From positions 32,356,001 through 32,420,000 of the forward strand of contig NC_072480.1 in the NCBI RefSeq assembly GCF_027574615.1: a DNA stretch of 64,000 nt. Direction: 5' to 3'. Both the position numbers and the translations under genes were made by a program. The notes below the pieces were generated by a model. It saw only the letters and a list, made by a program, of their open reading frames with translations. It was not told the origin of the DNA and did not search any database. Shown here one piece after another: positions 23,319 through 34,785 of this stretch. This DNA is from Eptesicus fuscus. Lineage: Eukaryota; Chordata; Mammalia; Chiroptera; Vespertilionidae. Within the stretch, counting starts at the first letter, position 1. Each line of letters begins with the position of its first letter.

Positions 23319-23362
23319 TTTTAAAATAAAAAAAAGTAGCTACTTTTAAAATAAAAAAAATT
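23310..23362. repeat. Tandem duplication, about 25-bp unit
   Basis: 'gctacttttaaaataaaaaa' occurs twice in a row just after the tRNA-Tyr fragment. Confidence 0.85.
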
Positions 23363-24348
23363 TAAATAAATTTCTTTATGAGAGTCTAGAAAGGTGAGGA
23401 GTAATTTATCTATAATTACCCAGAGATAAAGAATGTTCAAGTTCTTCATTTTATATTTATCTTATTCTCAAAAATCACAATAGTTATTGCAATAAGTAAG
23501 TTTACTTTTTAAATTTTGCCAGCAGTATTTTGTTGATGAAAATATATCACTTTGTGATATGCTTTCTGAATGATTACACATTTTGCCTTTGATAAGAAAT
23601 TTATTGCATCTATGAGTATATAATTTAATTAAATTTTTTCTTATATTGGTTTTATGACCATGAACTTTAGGAACACTTTCTCAAAACATGGCATTGTAAA
23701 TTAAATTGCTTTTGCAATATATCTCAGTAATCTTGTTTTCTAGTTCATATATTTGACTTCTTTTATTAGATTACTACTGATTTTTGAAAAAGTGAAATAC
23801 ATTTTTAATATATGACCAAGTGTTTGATAAAGAACTATAGATTGTGATATTTTCAAAAAGATCTAACATTACCGTCTAAGTTTACTTCACTTTGTTATTT
23901 TCCAAGAAACAAAATCCTGTTTCAACAATTAGTTACTTAACAGGAAGGCAAAAAATCAGTCTAGTTTGAATATACTTCCATTTTGTATTGACTCTTTTAA
24001 AAAATAGTTTAATTTTATTAAAACCTAAAGTAAATTTTTCAAGTTTATGAACAAATATGCACGCAATGCAGGTTTGCTCTTATTATAGTACAAAAATATT
24101 TTTATTTTAGAGATCTAAGTAAAGTAATTGTATGCATCATATATGTGATGCATGCAAGCTGAAAATTAAAGTTTCATAAAGTCTGAAAGAAACATAGCAG
24201 TAAATATAAAATATGAGTACCTTACATGTCATATTGAAGAAGATAGAATAATATATTTATATTTAGGTAAAAATGAGTTTTTTTACTTGAGCATTATATT
24301 ATTAATCATTTAATTTCTTGAATAAACAATATATTATACTTTTACTTT
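23363..24348. other. Unassigned AT-rich sequence
   Basis: No feature with recognisable ends or motifs. Confidence 0.5.
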
Positions 24349-24361
24349 AAAAATATCCAAT

Positions 24362-24548
24362 AACCTGGCCAGCATGGCCCAGAGGTTGAGTGTTGAGCTG
24401 TGAACCAGGAGGTCACTGTTAAATTCCCAGTCAGAGCACATGCTTGGGTTGCAGGCTTGATCCCTGGTGGGGAGCCTGAGGGAGGCAGCCAATCAATGAT
24501 TCTCATCATTGATGTTTCTATATTTCTCTCCCTCTCCCTTCCTCTCTG
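24362..24548 (+). mobile_element. Ves-type SINE at the 5' edge of an L1
   Basis: Sense SINE with a diverged tRNA-like head ('ggccagcatggcccagaggt'), 'cttgatccctggtggggagc' and tail 'gatgtttctatatttctctc'. An 11-base duplication aaatatccaat flanks it (24351-24361 and 24549-24559). Confidence 0.85.
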
Positions 24549-24559
24549 AAATATCCAAT

Positions 24560-25332
24560 CAGGGAGATGCAAATTAATATGCCAATAAGGTACCACCTCA
24601 CACCTGCCAGAATGGCTACCTTCAATAAATCAACAAATAACAAGTGCAGGTGAAGATATGGAGAAAAAGGAACCCTAGTACACTGCTGGTGGGAATGCAG
24701 ACTGGTGCAGCCACTATGGAAAAACAGTGTGAAGTTTCCTCAAAAAAAAAAAAAAAAAAATGGAACTGCCATTTGTCCCAATGATCCCACTGCTAGGAAT
24801 ATATCCTAGGAATCCTGAAACACCAATCCGAAAGAATATATGCACCCCTATGTTATAGCATCATTATTTACCATAGCTAAGATCATCAGTAGATGAATGG
24901 ATAAAAAAAAACTGGTTCATTTACAAAATGGAATACTATGCAGCTGTAAAATAAAAGGACCCTTTACCCTTTGAGACAGTATGGAGGGACCTGGAGAGTA
25001 TTATGCTTAGTGAAATAAGCCAGACAGAGAAAAACAAGTATCACATGATCTCACTTATAGGTGGAATTTAATGAACAAAATAAACCGATGAACAAAATAG
25101 ATCTAGAGACATGGAAGTATGGAAAACACTGACAAACCTCAGAGAGAAGGGTGTGCAGGAAGAGATTAATCAAATAACTTATATGCATATATGCATAACC
25201 CATGAACACAGACAATAGTGCCATTGGCCTGGGTGGGGGTGGGGTGGGGGATGGAGAGGGTTAAAGGGGGAATAAGGTGACATAAGTGATATTTTGGATA
25301 TCAAAGATAAATTTTTAACAAATTTAAAAAAT
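24560..25332 (+). mobile_element. 5'-truncated L1 (3' UTR region)
   Basis: A well-preserved bat L1 3' end: 'cagggagatgcaaattaata', 'tggtgggaatgcagactggt', an internal A18 run at 24743, 'ctgtaaaataaaaggaccct', 'ttatgcttagtgaaataagc', the G-rich tract at 25232-25255 and an A-rich end. 'aaaaatatcc' upstream (24349-24358) and downstream (25333-25342) is the target-site duplication; the SINE later inserted at the 5' junction. Confidence 0.9.
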
Positions 25333-25418
25333 AAAAATATCCTTTCCTAATAAAAGCAATAAAAATTATATAAGTAAGAAAAAACAAATAAAGCACTGAG
25401 CTTTTCACTATTAGTTAC

Positions 25419-25511
25419 TATGTTTAATGACAACTGATCATGGATGCTGAGACTACATGTGTGTGTATTTAGCCATGTAGTCTCAGCATCCATGATCAGT
25501 TGTCATTAAAC

Positions 25512-25514
<3 letters not shown>
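25419..25514. repeat. Perfect 41-bp inverted repeat with 14-bp loop
   Basis: Arm 25419-25459 (tatgtttaatgacaactgat...) is exactly complementary to 25474-25514. It abuts a TA microsatellite. No terminal signature of a known DNA transposon is present. Confidence 0.92.

Positions 25515-25577
<63 letters not shown>
25513..25577. repeat. (TA)n microsatellite with GTA interruptions
   Basis: Alternating TA with three single-base interruptions, directly following the right palindrome arm. Confidence 0.93.
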
Positions 25578-26264
25578 GTCTCATATCATATCAGACAAGG
25601 ACAAACATACATATTTTAGACAAGTATCAATCATAACTCCCTATAATTAATATGTTTAAAGTTCAAAATTATATACCAGCATTCTCAGAAAGATAAATAT
25701 TGAAGGCAACTTGATCTTTAGTAAGGAGATTGTTGTTTCTGTTTGTTGTTTGGTGAATTTTTACTAATGTAATACTTAATAAGTATTGTCATTGTTTATA
25801 TTTTACAGGGGTGAAAGGGAAATACAAAAATATATCTAAGATTATATATAGGATTATTGACAGTTAAAGTTGAAGATATAATACCTAAACTTATATTTTG
25901 GTCTCCTAAACCAGTGTTCTACTCACATTGCTTGGAAAAATACAATAAAAGCTGTACCACCCCCTCAGGACTATGAAGTTTGCTCAGTTTCACAAGCTCT
26001 TGAGGTCAGTTGTAGAACTGAAGTTAACAGGGGAGTCTTTAACTTGTGTCATATGTTCTAGAAGTAATCATGAAATCATGGCCAGTAAAATGTTTTCTTT
26101 CAGAAAAGGTGCATTAAAAGGAAACAGTTACCCTTCTATTAACCAACAAATAAGGAAACAAAAACAAAGACAAAACATATAACACAAGAGTTTTCATATA
26201 TTACATATAAGGCAGCATAAGATTTATTTAAGAGAGTGATTGACTTTAATTGTTTTGAATAAAC
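25578..26264. other. Unassigned sequence
   Basis: A 69-codon frame at 25973-26182 is the longest; no motif or splice context supports it as a gene. Confidence 0.45.
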
Positions 26265-26515
26265 TTTATACTGTTTTTCACAGTGGCTATACCAGTCTAC
26301 ATTCTGGTACACCAAGAGTTTACAAGGGTTCCCTTTTTTCTATATCTTCACCAACACTTGTTATTCTTGTTTTGTTTTTATAATAACTATTTTAACAAAT
26401 GTGAGGTGATATTTCACTGTGGTTATATATATCTGATAGCATTTGCATGGCTTCTTTGAAGAAATGTCTATTCCAGGTCCTTTGCTCATATTTAATTGGG
26501 TTATTATTTTTTGCA
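26265..26515 (-). mobile_element. Antisense L1 3' fragment
   Basis: Reads 'ttttcacagtggctatacca', 'caccaacacttgttattctt', 'aaatgtgaggtgatatttca' and 'tcctttgctcatatttaatt', reverse complement of L1. Confidence 0.8.
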
Positions 26516-26532
26516 AATGATCTATGAGTGTC

Positions 26533-26558
26533 TCTCTCTCTCTCTCTCTCTCACACTC
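26533..26558. repeat. (TC)n microsatellite
   Basis: About ten TC units ending in 'tcacactc'. Confidence 0.85.
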
Positions 26559-27971
26559 TTTTATCCCTTTCCCTCTCTCCTCATCTTTATCTCATCATCA
26601 TTACAAAATTGTTTATAAGATCAAAATATGGAAATAAATTGTCTATGTATCTAAAACAGTATCTTAGCGATCATGTAATCATAATGGAATAATAGTCAGA
26701 ATTTATAAAGTATAAGTGAAACCTACATCTTCAGACATTAATTTTTTATTATGTATCATTGGAATTAATAAAAAGCAAAACACAAGTTCCAGAACAGATT
26801 TAATAACATAAATCCTTTCATTATTAAAATATTGAAATATAAACATAAGTATATATAATGGTATTCTTAAATACAGCTATAACATTTCTTAAAGCATACA
26901 GCAGAAATGGTTGTCTGACACTGGGTCTGACATTTGGGTGAATTAGAGAAAGGGAATTGCATTGTCACTTTTAATTCTCAAATATTCAGATACTTCTTTT
27001 ATAATCATCCTTATAAAAATAATAGGAAAATGACAATAAAGTATATAGCGAAATGCAAACAGTGATTACTTTATTGTTAACATGTGTAACTGGATTTTAC
27101 TTTTCTCAGTCTTTTGCATGTGTGGCAATGTCCTTTTTATTCAAGTAAATATATTCATTTTATTTCAAAATATAGGTTATTATAAAGTTATCTGCATGAG
27201 ATATCACTTGACCTCCTAGGACATGCCTAAGCATCTGGTATTTGCTTGCATGAAGCAGAATATCTGAGAGAGATAATTGGCCAAAACTCTTGCTCACAAT
27301 GGATGAGAGCCAGACCTCTTTTACATTTAGGTCTGGAAACATTCGATAATCATTTTGTCTTTGCAAACAGTAATTCTCTGGTTCAATAAATATCATGGTC
27401 AAGTCTCTTTTAAATGATGGATGATCTCAAAGGAAAGTATATTTTCAAAAATATCCAAGTTAAATATTATATTTGTCATCTTTATCCATTCACAAGCCAT
27501 AATTTAAAATGGATATCTGTGGTGGGAAAAATTTTTAAAAATTAATCCAGCACCAATTTATTTATTCTGTCATTTTGTCATATAATTTAAAGGTTATAAA
27601 TGTTTTATGACATATCTGCCATCCCAATTCAGTATATATTTGCAATCTGATATAATCCTTATCTTTATTTAGGAAATATTTTTTATGGTTTCTTTTTATT
27701 GTTATACCTAATCAAACCATCAACGAAATGATGTCACAGATATGTTATTTTTCTTTAGCATAGATTTATGAAATACATAATTAGCAAAACATTTTCTATT
27801 TTACTACAAAGCTTGTAAAGCATGGCGTTTTTTCTGCAGCATCCTTAATTCTTAGTGAAGTGCCTGCCACACTAATGCAATGTTCCTAAATTTCACTTCT
27901 CCTGTTTTATTAAAAAATAATTTCTGTGGTAATATGCTTATCACAAGTATGCTTATCACCACTACATAGTG
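26559..27971. other. Unassigned sequence with weak LINE-like patches
   Basis: 'gataagatcaaaatatggaa'-like text near 26610-26650 may be decayed L1. The 80-codon minus frame at 27160-27402 carries no recognisable domain. Confidence 0.4.
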
Positions 27972-28357
27972 CAGTGGTTCTCAACCTTTCTAATGCTGTG
28001 ACCCTTTAATACAGTTCCTCATGTGGTGGTGACCCCCAACCATAAAATTATTTTTGTTGCTACTTCATAACTAATTTTGCTACTGTTAATGAATCGTAAT
28101 GTAAATATCTGTGTTTTCCGATGGTCTTAGGCTCTACAGCAGTGGTTCTCAACCTGTGGGTTGCGACCCACAGGTTGAGAACCGCTAGCAGGGTCACCTA
28201 AGACCATTGGAAAACACAGATATTTACATTACGATTGATAACAGTAGCAAAATTACAGTTATGAAGTAGCAACGAAAATAATTTTATGGTTGGGGGTCAC
28301 CACAACATGAGGAACTGTATTAAAGGGTCTTGGCATTAGAAAGGTTGAGAATCACTG
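27972..28357. mobile_element. Palindromic hAT-type non-autonomous element
   Basis: It begins CAGTGGTTCTCAACC and ends GGTTGAGAATCACTG, the terminal repeat of a well-known hAT MITE group. The left half (27972-28138) reads in one direction and the right half (about 28190-28357) is its near-perfect reverse complement ('gaccattggaaaacacagat', 'acagttatgaagtagcaacg', 'tggttgggggtcacca'). The centre (28140-28186) holds a second pair of termini fused as a short hairpin. The flanks share 'atagtg', compatible with a damaged 8-base target-site duplication. Confidence 0.88.
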
Positions 28358-28391
28358 ATAGTGTTTCCCATGCTTCCAGAGATTTCATACA

Positions 28392-28662
28392 TCTATATGT
28401 ATAAAAGGCTAATATGCAAAGTGTCCCCTCGCTAGTTTGACTGTGAGACTGTGAGACTGGGAGTTTGATCACTCACTATGACGTGCACTGACTACCAGGG
28501 GATGATACGGAACATGGTGGGTGACCAGCAGTGGCAGGGCACTGAGGGAACAAGGGAAGGAGGAGGTGGGGAGGCAGGGAGGCGAGGAATCTGATGGGCT
28601 CTGATCGCTGGCCAGGCCTAGGGACCTTACTTGTGCACACATTTCATGCAGTGGACCTCTAG
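28392..28662 (+). mobile_element. Helitron (HeliBat-like)
   Basis: Starts A|TCTATATGTATAAAAGGC and ends 'catttcatgcagtggacctctag|T'. It contains a diverged CTCF-like site (28495). Confidence 0.87.
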
Positions 28663-28712
28663 TGGATAAATATGTTTTCATTTCATGAAGAACTAAAGTA
28701 AATTTATACTTC

Positions 28713-28909
28713 TTTTTTTAAATATATATTTATTGATTTCAGAGAGGAAGGGAGAGGGAGAGAATGATAGAAACATCAGTGATGAGAGAAAATCATTGAC
28801 CCACTGCTTCCTGCATGTCCCCTGCTGGGGATCGAGCCCACAATGCTGCCATATGCCCTGACTGGGAATCGAACTGTGACCTCAACCACTGAGTCACACC
28901 AGCCAAGGA
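28713..28909 (-). mobile_element. Ves-type SINE with 14-bp TSD
   Basis: Antisense SINE; 'taaatttatacttc' flanks it at 28699-28712 and 28910-28923. It has 'gatagaaacatcagtgatga' and 'caaccactgagtcacaccag'. Confidence 0.92.
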
Positions 28910-28923
28910 TAAATTTATACTTC

Positions 28924-30594
28924 AATTCCACATATTTTATAGGGCTAAAGATCTGTTTATGACTGTGGCTTGTGTTAAAGAAGGGATTTTTGCCTACTCC
29001 TATATCATGTGTCTGGTTTACCAACCTTTCCTGCTGAAAATAATTTTTAAGTTTTTTCTTTAAAATTAATGTGAAAACATTTTGCTTGATAATCTGCAGC
29101 AGATGTCTGACTTATTGGCTGTTTTAAAGCCTTCATAAATTTCTACCTTAAATTAAATCCACCTCTTTACATTTATTTCTATAAGTAGCTGTCAGTTAAT
29201 AGGTAAGAACTACATATTGTCAAGATGTTGATAGTGTTTTTATTTGCACATTTTTGAGATATAAAGATTGGAATATAATTCAATTTTTGGACTCATATTT
29301 ATAAAATTGAGATGAATATTTTAATCCTAGACATTTAATGTTTATATTTTAAATGATCCATTGATAATACCTGGAATTAAGAAAGAAATTAACAATGATT
29401 TAGATCTGGATGCTGAACTATGTTTTACTGTTTATAGGTACCCATTGGGAGTCTGCAACAGCACTCATTAGGGTAAAACTAATCAGCATTACATCAGGGA
29501 AATAGCTAAAGTACCAACTAAGGAGACAACATAAAAATAACAATAACAATCAAAGAAACTAAACAAATAAGGAAGATATAAGAAACTGTTTAATACACTA
29601 ATGACTACAATAATAAATTTCAAATAGATATGTTATAAAAATGTGTTATATCATAATAAATCAATTAAAACTGAGAAAAGAAATGCTGGAAATTGAAAAG
29701 GGAATACTTGGACTGCCTATAAAACTTGAATGTAAACTTATAGAAGAGTTTATCTTATTAAACCAATTGCAATGTTAGAAGCTAGCATTCTTATGTTTGA
29801 TGCCAATGAAGTGGAGCCTTCATGTATGTCATCTATTATCAAGTGGTTTGTGATATCTTTCTTATTTGAAGTGTGGCTCTATAAGACATTCTCACACAGA
29901 ATTCATTAATATGTGAGAAAAGAGCTAGACTTATTTAACAAATCACTATACTTAGGACAAAGGCAATTAATCCAATATATTTTGTGGCATCTTTACATGC
30001 ATTAACTAATGCAATGATTTAAATAAGTTTATATCTTTTAGCCAAAGGTTCTAGAACTTAGTACCAGGAAGTGAGAGTCTTTCATATGCACATATTCTAA
30101 TTTTATTACCAAAATCTTGAAAAAAATCAACACTGATAAAATTTTGATTGTTGAGATAAGTTATTTAAGTAGCACATATTCTAATACATATTTCATAGAT
30201 GTTTGAAAGTAAAATGATTTCCTCTTTACAATTAAGTGGATTGGTCACTTAGGCCCCAGCAGTATGATAAATCAGGTGCAGTTAACATGACTATCACCTA
30301 AGCCACAAAGTCATGGAGGCAGCAAACATCTGGCTCCATAAGTTTTGGCTATTAAACAAGCATATATAACAAACAGGAAAAATACAAACAGGAATGACTG
30401 TTATAGGTCTCATTCCAAATGCAGACAAATACAGTAGCCTGATAATTTCTCCATCATGACTCATCTAATTTTCAAGTAATTTTCAGTCACTTTTCTTCAT
30501 TAAATTTGTTCTGTGATTAACACCACTCCTTTCTCATACATATAACAGTAAAGGCATGAAACAGTGGTGTTTGCTAGGACCTTTTATAGGCTTG
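28924..30594. other. Unassigned AT-rich sequence
   Basis: No element ends, coding signal or long repeat seen over 1.6 kb. Confidence 0.5.
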
Positions 30595-30942
30595 TGCATA
30601 GAATTGTGTTCTCCCCAAATTCATATGTTGACATCCTAGTCAAGAATACCTCAGAGTGTGACTGCACTTGAGGACAAGGCCTTTAAGGAGCCAGTTAGGT
30701 TAAAAGGAGATCATTAGAGTGATCCCTAATCCAAAGACTGGATATTAGAACACAGATACACAGAGGATGAAGACAGCCATCTACAAGCCAAGAAGAGAGA
30801 TCTCAGAAGAAACCATTGCTACTAGCACCTCAATCTCCAACATCTTGCCTCTAGAACTGTGAGAAAATTAATTTTTGAGGATTAAACCACCCAGTCTGTG
30901 GCATTTTGTTATGGTAGCTTTAACAAACTAATACCAACATGA
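30595..30942 (+). mobile_element. MaLR-type solo LTR (MLT1/MST-like)
   Basis: Follows the MaLR LTR order: 'cccaaattcatatgttgaca', 'aaggcctttaaggagccagt', 'agacagccatctacaagcca', 'tctagaactgtgagaaaatt', 'taaaccacccagtctgtggc', 'ttgttatggtagctttaaca' and 'aactaatacc'. No internal sequence flanks it. Confidence 0.85.
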
Positions 30943-31251
30943 ACTCAGAAGGATCTACTCTGCATTAAATTTGTGGTGCAATCACTCTATTGGCATCTGA
31001 ATCTATGTGAAAAAAATAGCCTTATTGGTTTGATTTGGCCTCAGTGAAGTACGATTCAACTATTTTAAAATGCTTTAATTATTTATTAAGTTGCTAAGAG
31101 ATTTTAGAACATAAAATTTTAAAAATAAAAACCTTTAAATAAAAAAAGTGATAAATATTTCAGTCATAATATTCATCATCATTTGGTTATGCACTAATAT
31201 AAAAAAATAGGAAAATATACATGTTCTGTCTTGGTAGGCTTATATTTTATT

Positions 31252-31778
31252 CTAGAGGCCTGGTGCATGAATCTGTGCATGGGTGGGGTCCCCCAGGGTG
31301 TCCTGTGGGGATCGGGCCCCAGCTTGTGCCCCCAGCCTCGCAGCCCTGCAGCCTCACTGGCACCCCGCTATGGCCTGGCGCCACCCCTTCACCTGTTCCT
31401 CCATCCTGCCTGCAGGACAATCAATCCCCTACCTGGTTCCCTCAGCACCTGGGAGCTGGGCAGAGGCCCCTCTCCCTGCTGCCACCACTGGTTGCTATCT
31501 GCGGGGTGATCGGGGCAATCAGGCCCCTGCTTGCACCCACTTTGGACTGGTACTGCCCGCTCACCTGCTCCACCATTCTGCCACGATCCCACTCACATCG
31601 GGGCCCATCAGGGACAGGAGGGCCTCCACTGCCGCCTGCTGCCAGTGCCGCATCACTGATGCCCGCCATGTTATGCAACGCCCCCTGGTGGTCAGCGCAC
31701 ATCATAGCGAGCAGTCGAACTCCTGGTCAAATGACCACCTGAGGGGACAATTTGCATATAAGCTTTTATTATATAAGA
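31252..31778 (-). mobile_element. Helitron (HeliBat-like)
   Basis: Plus strand opens CTAGAGGCCTGGTGCATGAA (preceded by T rather than A) and closes 'aagcttttattatataaga|T'. The GC-rich interior creates overlapping frames up to 183 codons with no domain. It carries a near-perfect CTCF-like core. Confidence 0.9.
31679..31691 (-). promoter_or_regulatory. CTCF-like core motif in Helitron
   Basis: Plus strand 'cgccccctggtgg' is CCACCAGGGGGCG on the minus strand, identical to the CTCF core. Confidence 0.6.
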
Positions 31779-32066
31779 TTATGAATTATTTTAATACTAT
31801 TTACTTTGTATTGCATACCCTTCCATTCATTTAAAATGCCTCATTTATTGGTTTGGATCTGTGATTGGGTTTATATAATCAGAATATATCATATCTATAT
31901 ATAAGTAAGAAATAAATAAAATATTAAAGTGTTACACTTATCAATTTACTTTAAAATCCAATTCAAAATATGTTCATATTGTCTAGTGTAACTTTTTGAA
32001 ATGTCACTTTTTAAAATAAATACATAGATATCACCACTTTTAAATTTGTATAGCACTAATATAACA

Positions 32067-32380
32067 TCCTATATAATAAAAGCCTAATATGCAAATCGAC
32101 CAAACACAGACCAACCGGTCACTATGACATTCACTGACCACCAGGGTGCAGATGCTCAATGCAGGAGCTGCCCCAGCCCACAGGCCCCAGACCAGCCAAG
32201 GCGGGTGCCAGAGGAAGGCGACCAGCAGTGGGCTGGCAAGTGGGCGGTGTCAGGCTGGCCAAGGAGGGTGCCAGCGGGGGCCCCCCATTCGCCCCGCCAG
32301 TCACCCCACAGATTGGCTCTGATCGCCAACCAGGCCTAGGGACCCTACCTGTGCATGAATTTTGTCCACTGGGCCTCTAG
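32067..32380 (+). mobile_element. Helitron (HeliBat-like)
   Basis: Starts A|TCCTATATAATAAAAGCC, with octamer ATGCAAAT at about 32090, and ends 'gtgcatgaattttgtccact', GGGCCTCTAG|T. CTCF-like core 32138-32151 (one mismatch). Confidence 0.93.
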
Positions 32381-32462
32381 TTTATATATAATAGTTCTAT
32401 ATTAACATCTATGTCTACTAATAAAAATTAAAATAGTAGGTATTTATATTCACTTAATATTT

Positions 32463-32676
32463 TTTAAAATATGTTTTTATTCATTTCACAGAGGAAGAGT
32501 AAGGGAAAGAGAGATAGAAACATCAATGATGAGAGAGAATCACTGATTAGCTGCTTCCAGCACGCCCTCCACTTGGGATTGAGCCTGCAACCTGGGCATG
32601 TGCCTTCACCGGTAATCAAACCATGACCTCCTGGTTTATAGGTTGATTCTTAACCACTGAGCAACACCAGCCAGGC
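32463..32676 (-). mobile_element. Ves-type SINE with 16-bp TSD
   Basis: Antisense SINE; 'tattcacttaatattt' repeats exactly at 32447-32462 and 32677-32692. Confidence 0.93.
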
Positions 32677-33013
32677 TATTCACTTAATATTTTGAATAAG
32701 TCCATTTTCAAACAAAATTTACAAAGGAAGAAACTTATTCAAAATTTAAGCTTTCAGTGACTTTACATTTTTGCTATTATTATTCTTTTAGAAATATAAT
32801 GCAAATCTAATTTTAGTATTTTCTATCTGGAATAACTTTCTGAATAAATATCTTCAGCATTGGTCCAGTATATCATAAAGTTTGAGAGATGGTGCAAATT
32901 TCTTAAGATTTAGAGATGCTCATTTCTTAAACTGTTTTCACTGCCATGCCTTAATTTAAAAACAATTGAGTGGAAGTGCATGAGCCTCAAAGGTATACCA
33001 TAATGGAATAAAA

Positions 33014-33414
33014 TCCTAAATAATAAAAGCATAATATGCTAATTAGACCAGACAGCCAAACGACCTTCTGGACATCATTCCGGACATCCTTACCGATGAA
33101 ACCAGGGCGGTGGGGACTGAGGCAGAGGCAGTTAGGGGTGATCAGGCAAGCAGGAGAGCAGTTAGGGGTGATCAGGCAGGCAAGCAGAGTGGTCAAGGGA
33201 GATCAGGCAGGCAGGCAGAGTGGTTAGGGGTGATCAGGCAGGCAGGCAGGCAGGCCAGCAGTTAGGAGCCAGCAGTCCCGATTGTCTGACTGCCGGTTTA
33301 GATGTCTGACTAAACCGGCAGTTGGACATCCTCCGAGGGGTCCTGGATTACGAGAGGGTGCAGGCTGGTCTGAGGGACCCCCCCATGCATGAATTTCATG
33401 CACCAGGCCTCTAA
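33014..33414 (+). mobile_element. Helitron, hairpin/minisatellite subfamily
   Basis: Starts A|TCCTAAATAATAAAAGC and ends 'gaatttcatgcaccaggcct' CTAA|T. The interior has 'gttaggggtgatcaggcagg' units (33127-33250) and a hairpin 33284-33300 / 33311-33327. Confidence 0.9.
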
Positions 33415-33569
33415 TCTTTATATATTCTTTTTGTGCTTCCATTGCACAATGGTTGGTAATATAATATCATTAATATGTGGTCATTATATTTCAGATATAA
33501 TGTTATATATAAACGGTCCAATTAGATTCTGTGATTATACATCATCTCATCATTTAACTGCCCAGTTTT

Positions 33570-33654
33570 AATTTTTTTATATTTTTACATTGCATTTATT
33601 GGGTTTCCCTTGGTTAATAAAACCATACAGGTTTCAAGTGTACAACTCAATAGA
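33570..33654 (-). mobile_element. L1 3' tip, antisense
   Basis: 'ttggttaataaaaccataca' and 'ggtttcaagtgtacaactc' are the complement of an L1 3' end. Confidence 0.7.
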
Positions 33655-33980
33655 AACTATTAGGGGCTGGTAGATAAATAGGGGAAATAGTTCCAAAGGT
33701 GTTCAAAAGGTACAAAGTTGCAGTTATAAGTACTAAGATATAATGTACAAGATGAAATATATACTTAACGATGCTATTGGAAGTAGTATATTGGAAGGTT
33801 ACTAAGAGAGTAGATCCAAAAAGTTCTTATCACAAGGGAAAAAAAGTAACTATGTGAAGTGATGGACATTAACTAAACTTATTGTTATACTCATTTGGAG
33901 ATAAGTCACTATGCTGTACATTTTAAAAACTTATACAGTGCTATGTCAATTATCTTTTGATACAACTGGAAGAAAAAATG
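33655..33980 (+). mobile_element. L1 3' UTR fragment
   Basis: 'cagttataagtactaagata', 'tcttatcacaagggaaaaaa', 'acattaactaaacttattgt', 'acttatacagtgctatgtca', 'atacaactggaaga': L1 3' UTR in sense. Confidence 0.8.
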
Positions 33981-34781
33981 ATCCTAAATAAATTATTTCA
34001 GAACATGATGGACTTAATAAATGTTTATGCTTTGCTTCCTATAATAGTACAGAGAAGTGAAATCTAATTAAGTTTAGGAATATGCATTGCCTGTGAATAT
34101 GTAATGTGAAATGACCCTTGATGAAATTGTAACAGTTCAATCGGGAAACAACACAAAACAGTTAAGAGTCAATTGAACATAGAAAAGTAATTATGATTAA
34201 AAAGGGCAGTGAGATAGCCTGATGTATTTGACAATAAAAAATTCTTAACAGATTAGAGTAGAAGAAATCCACACCCAAAATTTGCTTTAGATATTGAGAC
34301 TGATGATCAAACACACACACAGAAACACGCACACACACGTGCACACACACCAAGAGATATGATACAATTTATTACTTACACAATTGAAGCAGCTGGAAAG
34401 AGCAGGGTAGTCCTGTCAAGCAGGTCCAAAATGGCCCTGGAAATCAGGAAATGTAGACCAGTTCTGGTGTTTCCTGGTGGTGAGGGTATGGGGTTGGCCC
34501 GAGGGTCTCTGCACCAAAAGAGCTTTTATGGACTCAGTCTCCTGCACGTACCAAAGGAAGGAATACCCAGGGTTCCTTATTACTTTCCCCAGCTGTGTGT
34601 GTTACAATAGGAAGAGGAGGGAGTAAAGATTAAAACTTTATGACATATATTACTTTATACGAGATAAGATTGGACATGAAAGTCAATGTCGCCCATTTAT
34701 TGAAAACCAAAATAGTAACTTGATCTATCACTCCTATTAAAACAAAGAAATTGAAATAGACAAAATGACACAATTTTAATT
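33981..34781. other. Unassigned sequence with an AC-rich patch
   Basis: An imperfect (CA)n tract lies at 34311-34350. An 83-codon frame at 34359-34610 lacks motifs; the 'aaatggccctggaaatcagg' neighbourhood could be an old antisense LTR, unproven. Confidence 0.4.
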
Positions 34782-34785
34782 TTAA

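Noticed and set aside
26534..26555. TC run as polypyrimidine tract of a splice acceptor
   Set aside because: It is a plain microsatellite beside an antisense L1 with no following exon-like frame.
31221..31834. Frames of 173 and 183 codons
   Set aside because: They coincide with a Helitron and run into its terminal sequence; proline/serine-rich translation of repeat DNA.
34359..34610. 83-codon frame as a small host gene
   Set aside because: No recognisable domain, no splice or promoter context; surrounding text looks like decayed repeat.
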